Assembly: GCA_016946835.1 (NCBI GenBank)
Contig: JACVTC010000082.1
Coordinates: forward strand, 440,001 to 465,000
DNA from: Neocallimastix lanati (nom. inval.)
Lineage: Eukaryota > Neocallimastigomycota > Neocallimastigomycetes > Neocallimastigales > Neocallimastigaceae
Length of the DNA: 25,000 bases
Reading direction: 5' to 3'
The translations under genes and the position numbers were made by a program. Under the pieces are notes generated by a model, which made no database searches, was not told the origin of the DNA, and worked only from the letters and a program-made list of their open reading frames with translations. Below are positions 16,001 to 24,400 of the stretch, piece after piece. How positions within the stretch are numbered: the first letter of the stretch is position 1; the number at the start of each line of letters is the position of its first letter.

Positions 16001-17760
16001 TTATTATTTTCGAAATTACTGTTATATCGTATAAGACCAATAGAATTATTTTGTGATAAATTATTTATATTATTAAAATTATTTTGATTTAAATTATTTA
16101 AATTATTATATGGGACATTCATTTGATTTAAATTATTTATATTATTATATGGAACATTCATTTGATTTAAATTATTATTTAAATTAATTTGATTTTTATT
16201 ATTAAATAAATTATTATTGTTATTATTAATATTATAAACTTCATGATATTCATTATTATTGTTATCATTTATATCGTCTTCAATTTCTTCAGATTCATAA
16301 AATGGAGTAAAGTTAAATATATCTGGAGAGGACAGAGGAGGACCTACATTTGCAGGTTCATCTTCAAGAAATGCGACTGTTCGTGAGAGAATTATTTTAT
16401 TATTATTAATATCATATATTCTATATGCTGTATGATTAATTTCGTCATAACATAAGAATACACCTGGTAGAGTTGTATTACAAAACTTCTTTCTGAATTG
16501 TTTAGGAACATAAAAGTACACTCGACAGCCGAAAACTTTAAGTCTATTATAATCTACCTTTTCGTTATACAATAATTCATATGGAATTTTATTATTATTA
16601 CCTTTATGTGGTAATCGATTATGAATATAATTAGCCGTTGCAACAGCATCCTGCCAAAATTTATGACTTAATTTAGCATCAGCTAACATTGCATCTCCAT
16701 TAGATATCAATGTTCTGTGCAATCTTTCTACTCTACCGTTTTGTTGGGGGTTATGTGGCACTGTGTGTTCATGAATTATTCCAGTTTTATTGTAAAACTC
16801 ATTAAAATTATTATTGAAAAATTCTGTCCCATTATCTGTTTTTATGTATTTAATATTATAATTTTTAAATATATTTTTAATTTGATTATACCAAATAATA
16901 AAAGCATTATATACATCGCTTTTATTTTTAACAAATAGTACCCAACTATACCGTGTAAAATCATCGAGTATAGTTACAAAATATCTATTGTTATAAAATG
17001 AAAAATCAGGAGCCTTAACCAAATCCATGTGTAAAAGTTCAAAAGGTTCCTTTGTATGATTGATTGATGGGTAATATGGTAAATTTGTAAGTTTTGATTT
17101 TAAACAAATTTTGCATTTTGGTGTAAAATTAATTTTCTTTAATTTATTTTTAATTAGGTCAATATTAAAATGACCAAATCTTCTATGCCATAGATTCAAA
17201 CTTGAGTCATTCGTGGCATCTTCAATATTATAACAAGTAACGTTATTGAAACTTGTAGATACATTACTTTTTGTTGTAAATATTTTGTAGACTTTAGATT
17301 CATTTGAATAACTTGTATATATTCTTTTTCCTTTATTATTATACAATAGAGCACACCTTTTATTATTGTATTTATTTTTATAGAAAACTATTTTATAATT
17401 GTCATCACTTAGATGATCAATTGATAAAAGACTTCTTTTAAAAGATGGAACATATAAGACATCGTTTAATATTATTTTGTGGTTATTGATTAATCCTATA
17501 TATTTACCTATTAATTTTGATTCAACGACATCACCATTAGCAAAATGAATATTAATATGGTGATCATGTGTATCTACTAAATTTTCTCTGACATGGGTCA
17601 TGTGATATGACGCCCCAGAGTCTAAAGTCCATATTGTGATGTTACTGTTATTAATATTGGGTTTTTGGTTTTGGGCAGTATAATAACTTAAATTTTGCCC
17701 TTCTGGCTTACGCCATTCAACGAAATTTCTTGTTATCAGAAATTGCGCTATTCGATTGAT
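13060..17760 (-). CDS. pol: Copia Pol (protease, integrase, RT, RNase H), expressed by +1 frameshift
   Basis: The frame is open from 17760, after a TAA, and its first ATG is at 17601; residues below count from that ATG. The protease site LDSGAS lies just before the ATG, so that Met cannot be the functional start and Pol must be made as a Gag fusion. Integrase: finger H139, H144, C163, C166; triad D193, D256, E292 with 35 residues between the last two. Residues ~445-975 are an Asn-rich low-complexity linker. RT: WLKAVDEE near 1020, MDIKAAYL near 1116, YVDD at 1200-1203. RNase H: D1361, E1402, D1437 and KHIDLRYH. The order integrase before RT defines Ty1/copia. The frame ends in the PPT. No inactivating change is seen. 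Confidence 0.93.
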   Translation of the reverse strand: MNRIAQFLITRNFVEWRKPEGQNLSYYTAQNQKPNINNSNITIWTLDSGASYHMTHVRENLVDTHDHHINIHFANGDVVESKLIGKYIGLINNHKIILNDVLYVPSFKRSLLSIDHLSDDNYKIVFYKNKYNNKRCALLYNNKGKRIYTSYSNESKVYKIFTTKSNVSTSFNNVTCYNIEDATNDSSLNLWHRRFGHFNIDLIKNKLKKINFTPKCKICLKSKLTNLPYYPSINHTKEPFELLHMDLVKAPDFSFYNNRYFVTILDDFTRYSWVLFVKNKSDVYNAFIIWYNQIKNIFKNYNIKYIKTDNGTEFFNNNFNEFYNKTGIIHEHTVPHNPQQNGRVERLHRTLISNGDAMLADAKLSHKFWQDAVATANYIHNRLPHKGNNNKIPYELLYNEKVDYNRLKVFGCRVYFYVPKQFRKKFCNTTLPGVFLCYDEINHTAYRIYDINNNKIILSRTVAFLEDEPANVGPPLSSPDIFNFTPFYESEEIEDDINDNNNNEYHEVYNINNNNNNLFNNKNQINLNNNLNQMNVPYNNINNLNQMNVPYNNLNNLNQNNFNNINNLSQNNSIGLIRYNSNFENNNKNFSNYNLNYRFNNLHSNHESNDSSLNLNYNNKNNLTEINENNNNNIYFQKENNINFHNGNKENYSTNNLIKINNLNDLNLNNNLNQNLGSKVTESNGNKITNMKTNEDVTGINNQDFNYKNIQDLETHNNYINKNNLIIEGNKNNLNNSNLSNNVNNEYFDLNNYNSNDNFTNNKNNKINNNIETNNVNNLNVSNKNVNSINYNLNQNLIEENKNVNKENDVNKEDINDKNNLNEQNKYNKENNSEFFNELIEELNKGKFNNNNLNEKHSLRSEYSYNNKEFASNNYQNNVTYMDKINYINKRINNNLNKSVTLNKSNNDKGDNDKIDNINKIKDIKQANSIKERKSDKIKDTHFLLNKLKELSQKSKEQMKNYKTNENNKNVNDINNTNEINQIERVDNINNRNKYKDVNKQHPNKNKNKNNKTRCKRKYHYRDEYNITSHPSKRSFKIKDILDTVALLSTNENDFIEPRSYIDIFNMKDKDKWLKAVDEELGNMKRMNVFTIVDKVPKNANVVSTRWVLKHKRDANGKIVKYKARLVAKGYTQVYGIDYKNTFSPTLKQDTLKTIIAIAVQNKFDIHQMDIKAAYLNARLEEDIYMSMPEGMNQKGYCKLNKALYGLKQSGRMWNETLNKVLLKLNFKRFLSDPCVYIKKDENNNIKCLLAVYVDDIIVAGTSEEVNKTKSLIKENFEATDVGEVDYIIGIKFVKCKNGYFIHQKKYLEDILNKFEINKFKPTSNMIPIENNILKSKKFNPTKYKQAIGSLLYLAISTRPDILFSVSRASRKSKDPTYEDWYNVIKIFRYLKGKPDYGIKFTYNNKLEFKVYVDADLGGDKDTRRSTTGFLMLINSAPTSWYSKLQHCVSVSTAESEYYGIHECARHCLWYRNIFKELGLNNNSITINTDNKAAIYNCENETINPKSKHIDLRYHSIRELIKEKYINLKYVKSEYNLSDGFTKYLNTTLMNKFRENILTSFKDLKL
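14680..16270 (-). other. Asn-rich low-complexity linker between integrase and RT
   Basis: About 530 residues dominated by Asn, with Lys, Leu, Ile, Asp and Glu, mostly AAT codons. A 13-residue tandem motif containing NLNQMNVPYNN is repeated near residues 475-505 (about 16090-16180). The linker separates two intact enzymatic blocks and has no stop codon, so it is still under selection to stay open or arose recently. Copia relatives normally have a much shorter linker. Confidence 0.85.
17717..17760 (-). promoter_or_regulatory. gag-pol overlap with candidate +1 frameshift site
   Basis: The gag and pol frames overlap by 44 nt, and pol is +1 relative to gag. The gag frame ends AAA TTT CGT TGA. The string TTT-C allows tRNA-Phe to slip from UUU to UUC, a favourable +1 re-pairing, one codon before the UGA. 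The exact slip position is inference; programmed +1 shifting between gag and pol is known in Ty1, Ty3 and relatives. Confidence 0.5.
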
Positions 17761-18742
17761 TTATATTATCATCATTATAATCGATGGATAACGCATTATC
17801 AAAAATCTCATTATAGTTTTCTCTTTCTTCTTTATCCAGGTTTACCTTAACATTATCAGCATGGTACTTTTCTTTTTTCTTTCTTTGGTCCTTATTTTCA
17901 TATTTTCTTTTGTAGTTATTATATCTTTTGTAGCTATTTTGTCTTCTTCTGAGGGTTTTGACTCTACAGTCACGTGCTATATGGCCTGCTTTGCCACATT
18001 TGAAACATATAACCTTCCTCTTGTTATTTTGTTGATTGTTTATTTCTGAATTGTACACCTTAATTTTTTCTTGATCACTTTTTAAACTTCGTAAATACTT
18101 TAATCTTGGAATAGTCTTTTTTAATTGCTCACAACATTTCTTCCAGTCATCTTGGTATGATATCACATTGGTTAATTGAACAATGTCGCTGGGTAGTGCA
18201 TTATATAAATAATTAAATTTTCTTTCGTCACTTATTGACTCACCTAGTTCTTCTAACTTGTCAATTGTATTTAATAATTTGGAAAGAAATATTCCAAAAT
18301 CATCATCTATATTGTATTTTAAAGTATTCAACTTTTTGACTGTTTCTAATTTTATTTCTTCGTTGTTCTTTACAAAGAGTCCTTGTAAGTGGTTCCAAAC
18401 TTCGTAAGCGGTTTTATTCTTAAAATCTATTGTACTTTTGGTTTTATCGTCAAGATTGGTACTGATTAAAAATTTTGTTTTATTATCATTTTTAATCATT
18501 TCATCAGTGACGTCTTCGGCATAGTAATATTTAGTTGAACCTCTGACTTTCTTACAATGGCCCTTCTTATAGTTAGGCGAATTTTCGGTGATCATCTTTA
18601 CATTCTCTTCGTATATATGATCATCTAAACCTTTAGATGTTAACATGAGATCCATTTCTGAGGCCCACAATGGATAGTAGCTCGGTGTGAGTTCTCTTTT
18701 GGTAGCAGTAGTATTGACTACGTTAATTGAATTGTCTTCCAT
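17717..18742 (-). CDS. gag: Copia Gag with CCHC zinc knuckle
   Basis: A 341-residue frame from ATG at 18742 to TGA at 17717-17719. The N-terminal part carries the copia capsid pattern: YYPLWASEMDLML near 22-34, AYEVWNHLQGLF near 112-123, and KLETVKKLNTLK near 131-142. A single retroviral-type zinc knuckle, C246-x2-C249-x4-H254-x4-C259, is followed by a Lys/Arg-rich stretch (261-295) that should bind RNA. The acidic C-terminus runs into the pol overlap. It builds the virus-like particle, and Gag-Pol is made by frameshifting at its end. The start is the first ATG after a 176-bp leader. Confidence 0.92.
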   Translation of the reverse strand: MEDNSINVVNTTATKRELTPSYYPLWASEMDLMLTSKGLDDHIYEENVKMITENSPNYKKGHCKKVRGSTKYYYAEDVTDEMIKNDNKTKFLISTNLDDKTKSTIDFKNKTAYEVWNHLQGLFVKNNEEIKLETVKKLNTLKYNIDDDFGIFLSKLLNTIDKLEELGESISDERKFNYLYNALPSDIVQLTNVISYQDDWKKCCEQLKKTIPRLKYLRSLKSDQEKIKVYNSEINNQQNNKRKVICFKCGKAGHIARDCRVKTLRRRQNSYKRYNNYKRKYENKDQRKKKEKYHADNVKVNLDKEERENYNEIFDNALSIDYNDDNINQSNSAISDNKKFR

Positions 18743-18904
18743 TTTTTTTTTTAATTTTTATGTTGAATGTAATTTAAATTTTAAATTTTAATTTTCTAAA
18801 TTTGAAATTTCAAAATTAATTTAATTTTTAAATTTCGGTAAAAACGTTTTTTTAATGTTTTATTAATAATCGTTTAGTTATTATGGTAAGATTATTGAGC
18901 TGAT
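18743..18904 (-). other. Leader of the copia-type element
   Basis: Short AT-rich leader between the PBS and gag. It contains repeated AAATTTAAA-type words that form weak inverted repeats (18770-18835). No frame is seen. Confidence 0.6.
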
Positions 18905-18918
18905 TGAGACTCTTAATC
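18905..18918 (-). other. Half-tRNA-Lys(CUU) primer-binding site of the copia-type element
   Basis: The + strand reads TGAGACTCTTAATC immediately before the LTR boundary. This is the anticodon stem-loop of eukaryotic tRNA-Lys(CUU) (5' stem TGAGA, loop CTCTTAA with anticodon CTT, then TC), ending at about tRNA position 40. The element's RNA (- strand) is therefore complementary to the 3' end of a 5' tRNA half. Drosophila copia primes from a 39-nt half of initiator tRNA-Met; here Lys replaces Met. The assignment relies on remembered tRNA sequence. Confidence 0.65.
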
Positions 18919-19230
18919 TATTAAGAATTTATGTTTTTAATTTTAGAATGTGTGATCACTTTATTAATTATATAATTATTATTATTGTTTTTGTTAAAGG
19001 TTATTTTTTAATTTTAATTATATGATTATAATCATTTACATTTCTTAAAAATTTAATTTAACTATATTTGTTTATACATGTAAAACTCTGATGTATATCA
19101 GGCATGCGCCTCATACATCTACATAACATACATATTTAATTTATAATTAAGTATAAATAAATATACTAATCTAAGTTAAATATACCAAATTATTATTCAT
19201 TATTTAAGATATTAAACTTTATTTCTAACA
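18919..19230 (-). repeat. 5' LTR of the copia-type element (right), 312 bp
   Basis: Apparently identical to 12742-13053. It should hold the promoter (TATAAA on the - strand at 19076-19071) and the hairpin at 19090-19119. The PBS follows without a spacer. Confidence 0.95.
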
Positions 19231-19235
19231 TAATT
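19231..19235. repeat. Target-site duplication TAATT, right copy
   Basis: Direct duplicate of 12737-12741 outside the right LTR. Confidence 0.85.
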
Positions 19236-20740
19236 GAATATGTAACCTTAATTATTAATATTATATATATAAACGTTTTTCTTTTTTTCTTTTTTTCTTT
19301 TTTTTTTTTATTTATTATATAAAATAAATTTTATTCACTATTGATATAAAATGAAAAATTCAAACCTTAATTAATATAAAATAGTTTTTATTATTCAAAC
19401 ATAAATTAATGTCATAAATCAAATTTAAATCTAATGATTTTACAACAATTTCAATATGTGGCTTGATTTCTATATATTAATTATATTTATAATTAATAAT
19501 AAATTTTATAGCATAAATCAATGTTTTAATTATATTCTTATTATTTTATATTTATATTTATATAGTTATTAAATATTTCCTTAAATAATAATTATTAATA
19601 GTTTATTCTAATCACAAGAACAATTAATTAAATAGTTAATTATAACTAAATAACATAAAAATAAAGCATTTCTCTGAATTATGAGAAGTCGCTGTTGTGA
19701 AGTTGTTTTATTAAGTCTAGTTAAGATTAAAAGCTATATTATGTTTAGTAATGTTTAGTTAGTTTGTAATTAAAAGTATAAGAAAGTTGTTAAATAGCCT
19801 TTTTAAATATATGTAGTTTTTAAATTAAAATTAAATAAATAAATAAATAATAAACTAATAAATTTAATAAATAAATCCCAACAAAAGTACATCGAACTTT
19901 TGAGTTGTGTATCACTATGCAATTAATGATTTTTTGTCTTTTCAATTAATTTTTTATTTACTACTTGTTTTTAAATCATCAATCAAATTATTTAATTTCA
20001 AAGAATAAATTTTACATGACAATATCAGTAAAAGAATAATAAAAATAAACGAATTTATTATATATATATACACACTTTAGAAATTATTTAATGCATTAAG
20101 AAAAAGCCTACATATCAAAATTTTAATATTGTTATCCACAAATGATAAAAATAAAAAAATAAAAAAAATCTAGAACATTTAAACGCAATAAAGTTTTTAA
20201 TAGTTTTGAGTACAAGTTTTATTTAATTGATTTTAATAATTTTTTGAATTTTTTGTATTTAATTTAATATTTCCAAAAAAAAAAATTTTTTTTTTTTTAT
20301 TTTTTTTCCCTTTTTTTCGTTTCAAATGAAATTTACCCATAGTTTTTTATTCGCTTTTTCTTTTCTTTTCTTTTCTTTCTTTTTTTCTTCTTTTTTTTTT
20401 TATTGTATAACTCCTAATTTATCATTTTTTCAGTTTGTTTTTTTTATTATATTTTTTATTACTCCTAATTTATCATTTTTTTCAGTTTTTTCAGTTTTTT
20501 TTTTTTTTATTATTCTAATTTATCATTTTTTTCATTTTTTTCAGTTTTTTTTTTTTTTTTTTTTTTTTTTTATTATTCTTTTCAGTTATCCACAAATGTA
20601 TTAATATTTTACTAATTTAAATAATATAATTTATTGTATAATAAATAATAAACTTTATTTTATATTAAAATAACATTATCCAATATAATTTATTTCTTAA
20701 TTAAAATAATTAAAAATAATTTAATTTAATTAATTTTATA

Positions 20741-20779
<39 letters not shown>

Positions 20780-21044
20780 ATTTTAAAAAAAAAAGAAAAT
20801 TAAAGATTTATATATTTTTTTTTTTTTTTTTAAATATAAAATATTTCATTTCATTTTATTTATTATTTATATTATTTATATTATTTATAAAATGAAATAA
20901 AAATACATAAAAAATAAAAAATAAAAAATAAAAATATATAAAAAAAATAAAAATACATAAAAAAAATATAATATTTAAGTTAATGCATAAAAATACCTGA
21001 TTATAAAATAAGTAAATAAATAATATAAAATAAAATAAAGAATA
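19236..21044. other. AT-rich intergenic region upstream of the ABC transporter
   Basis: No gene is recognised. A 7-bp hairpin CAAAAGT/ACTTTTG lies at about 19879-19899. The rest holds T-rich tracts (20281-20400), a ~50-bp tandem repeat (20414-20585), a run of 32 A (20747-20778) and A-rich repeats of AAAATAAAAAAT type (20890-20970). The last few hundred bases must include the promoter of the downstream gene, but no specific element can be assigned. Confidence 0.6.
20414..20585 (+). repeat. T-rich ~50-bp tandem repeat with TTTTTTCAG ends, 3 copies
   Basis: CTAATTTATCATTTTTT begins at 20414, 20465 and 20515, each followed by TTTCAGTTTTTT and a long T run. Spacing is 51 and 50 bp. Each unit resembles a branch point plus polypyrimidine tract plus 3' splice site, but no exon is evident. 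Confidence 0.75.
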
Positions 21045-21443
21045 ATGAATAAAAAATCTAAAAGGGAAAACAAGAAAGAAAAAAAAGAAGAAAAAGTAAT
21101 TACATTTTCAGGTGAAAAAATTGAAAATGTTTCTTTTTCTAATCTTTTTAAATATGCCAATGGAAAAGAAAAATTAATGATATTTCTTGGTATTATTAAT
21201 TCTATCATTCAAGGTTGCGTTTTACCAACAGTGTAAGTATTTCTTTTTTTAATGTGTTTATATTTCATTAATAATTTTTTTTTTTTTTTTTTTTTTATTT
21301 AAAAAAGTTATAATTAAAATTGTAATTTAAATGTAAGGTGATAAAATAATAAAAATTTTAAAAAGCAAAGAATTCAATGAATTTATATTAAATATATTAG
21401 AAATAAAATGTATAATTATAAATTATTTTTTAATTTTATCTTA

Positions 21444-21474
<31 letters not shown>

Positions 21475-24400
21475 AAATTTAAATTTTGAATTATTGTTTT
21501 TAAATAATATTAATAAAAAAATTTATTATTCAAAGTATTAATACATATAATAATGAAATATATATTAAAAGTATAAATATTATTTTATTAATAATTTTTA
21601 TGGTAAAATATATGTTAATATTAATCATTTATATAAATATATTTTTTTATGGTATAATAGCATTTTTTGTTTAGGTAATATGCTCGATTCATTCATTTCT
21701 CTTGTCATTAATCTTGCTGTTAAAAAAATTACAGGAATTAATGATGAAAATATTTTAAAAGAAATTATGGATAGCTTTAACTCTGATAATCTTGCTAATG
21801 TTGAAAGATTACAAAAAACCTATCCAAAAATAAACTTTGATAATTTAATTAATAGCTTTAAGCAATCAAGTTATTCCGGTTATAATTTTTCTTCTTCTTC
21901 TAATAGTTTTCAATTCAGAAAAGAAGAGGAAATCTTTAATGAATTAAATAAAATTTTCATTGTAATTGGAATTGTTTCTTTAATATCTTTCTTGGCTACT
22001 TATATTTATTATTCTTTCTTAGATATATCTGCTCTTCGTGTCACTTCCAAAATTCGTTCCTTAGTATTTAAATCCATTTTAAAACAAGATATTTCATGGC
22101 ATGAAAAAACAAATGCTGGAGAATTATCTTCAAGAATTATTAGTGATACACTTTTAATTGAAGATGGTATTGGTTTTAAAATGGGTATGATCTTCCAAAA
22201 CATCACTACATTCATTTGTGGTTTATTATTAGCTTTTATCACCAACTGGAAATTATCCTTATATATGTCAGGTACTTTCATTGTTATCACTTCTGTTGTG
22301 GGTATTATGGGTGGTGTATTAGCTAAATGTACTAAGAAAGTCCAGGATTCTTATGGTATTTCTGGTGGTATCGCTCAAGAAACTTTTTCCCAAATTCGTA
22401 CCGTGGTCTCCTTTGGTAATGAACAAAAAGAAAGTGAACGTTACACTCAAAGCTTAATCAGTTCATTAAAATTAGGTATTAAAAAATCTCATATGTTAGG
22501 CATTAGTATGGGTTTATTCTTCTGTGTTACCTACCTTTGTTATAGTGTTGCTTTTATAAAGGGAGGTCAATTCGTTAATAATGGAGAAATAACTGCTGGT
22601 GATGTGTTGAAAGTTTTAATGGGTGTTGTATTTGGTTCTCTTTCCATCGGTGCCTGTGGTACCTCTTTTAATGCTATAGCTTCAGCTTCTGGTGCTGCTG
22701 CCTTTTTATACTATGTTATTCAACGTAAACCATGTGATAATCATAATGAATATACTAAGGATAACGTCAATATCAAGGGTAATGATGATAGTATAAAGAG
22801 TGACAATAATAACAAGGTTAACGTCAGTATCATTAAAGAGATGGACAACCATCAACCTCTTATTAAAGGTCATATTGAATTCCGTAATGTTCATTTCACT
22901 TATCCATCAAGACCTGATGCTGAAGTATTAAAGGGAATTTCTTTCAAATGTCATCCAGGTCAAACTATTGCTCTTGTTGGAGCTTCTGGCTCTGGTAAAT
23001 CTACTATCATTCAACTTTTAGAAAGATTTTATGAAAAGAGTGATGGTGAAATTCTCATTGATGGCAAGAAAATTGAAGATTATAGTACTCCTTGGCTTCG
23101 TTCTCAAATGGGTTTAGTTTCTCAAGAACCAGCTTTATTTAATACCTCTATTGCAGAAAATATTTCTATTTCTTGTCCTGAAAAGACTTCAAAGGAAATT
23201 GAAGAAGCTGCTAAATTGGCTAATGCTCATGAATTCATTTCAAAATTAAGTCATGGCTATCAAACCCTTACTGGCGAAAAAGGATTACAATTAAGTGGAG
23301 GACAAAAGCAACGTATTTGTATTGCCCGTGCTTTAATTATGAATCCAAAAATTTTATTATTAGATGAAGCCACTTCTGCTCTCGATAATCAATCCGAAAA
23401 ATTAGTTCAAGCCGCTTTAGATTCCGTATCTAAAGGAAGAACTACCATTGTTATTGCTCATCGTCTTTCTACTGTTAGAAATGCAGATTGCATTATCGTT
23501 ATGGATAAGGGTACAATCGTTGAATCTGGTACTCATAATGAATTAATGGCTGAAAAAAATATTTATTATCATCTTGTAAAGAGTCAAACTTTAACCATTA
23601 ATGAAACTGAAGAAGAAGAAATTACTAATTCTTATAAAGAGGAAAACTTATTCAATTCCAATTTAACTGAAAATGAAGAAGAAACTCAACTAGAAGAAGA
23701 AATAAAAGAAGAAATTGAAGATGAAAATGAAAATGAAAATTATATTATTACATCTAATGATGAACTCTTAAATAAAAAGATTATTTCTTCCAATAATGAA
23801 AAACCTTTGGATGAAAATGAAAATGGAAATAAAAATGTTCATAATAAGAAAAAGAAAACCTTCTCTATGGATTGGAGACGTTACATTCAATATAATAAGC
23901 CGGTTATGGGTAAAAATATCATTGGTATTATTGGATGTCTATTTAATGGATGTATGCAACCATTAACAGCATTCATTTATGCTTGTGCTATGAGTGCTTT
24001 CAATAAGCAAGGCCAAGATTTATTGGATAGTACTAAATTCTGGGGTTTAATGTTTGTTTTATTAGCAGTTGGTAATTTCATAACAGCTTATTCAAAGAAT
24101 TATGGTTTATCAGCTGCCGGTGAATATTTATTATTTACTTTCCGTAAAGAAATGTATGGTTCCATGATTAAACAAGAAATTGGATACTTTGATACTGGTG
24201 ATATGGATAATAAAAATGAAGCTAATACTAAATCTGATGGTAATGGTAATAACAATAATGCTAATTCCAGTGCTTTAACAGCTAAACTTTCTACTGAAAC
24301 TACTTTAGTTCAAGGATTTAATATTAACTTTGGTACCATCGTTGAAATATTTACTGGTATTATTGTTTGCTGTATCATTGCCTTCTGTTATGGATGGAAA

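Larger units (their letters stand above)
12742..19230 (-). mobile_element. Complete Ty1/copia LTR retrotransposon, 6489 bp
   Basis: Two 312-bp direct repeats (12742-13053 and 18919-19230, constant offset 6177) flank gag and pol on the - strand, with TAATT duplications outside. In transcription order: 5' LTR (right), half-tRNA type PBS (18918-18905), short leader, gag (18742-17717), pol in the +1 frame (17760-13060) with integrase before RT, PPT, and 3' LTR (left). I saw no difference between the LTRs and all catalytic motifs are intact, so this is a recent and possibly active copy. Confidence 0.95.

Noticed and set aside
17599-17601. ATG at 17601 as the start of copia Pol
   Set aside because: The protease catalytic motif LDSGAS is encoded just upstream in the same frame, which is open to 17760, so Pol is made as a Gag fusion.
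20326-20604. 92-codon Phe-rich + strand frame
   Set aside because: It is the translation of the T-rich minisatellite and homopolymers; no evidence of a gene.
21671-21676. Acceptor TTTAG ending at 21674 as the intron end of the ABC gene
   Set aside because: Joining it to the donor at 21233 reads directly into a TAA. A 23-nt mini-intron (21652-21674) with an extra exon would be needed to rescue it, whereas the acceptor at 21660 gives a gap-free protein.
22009-22290. - strand frames inside the ABC transporter
   Set aside because: Antisense to a well-supported coding exon; no motif.
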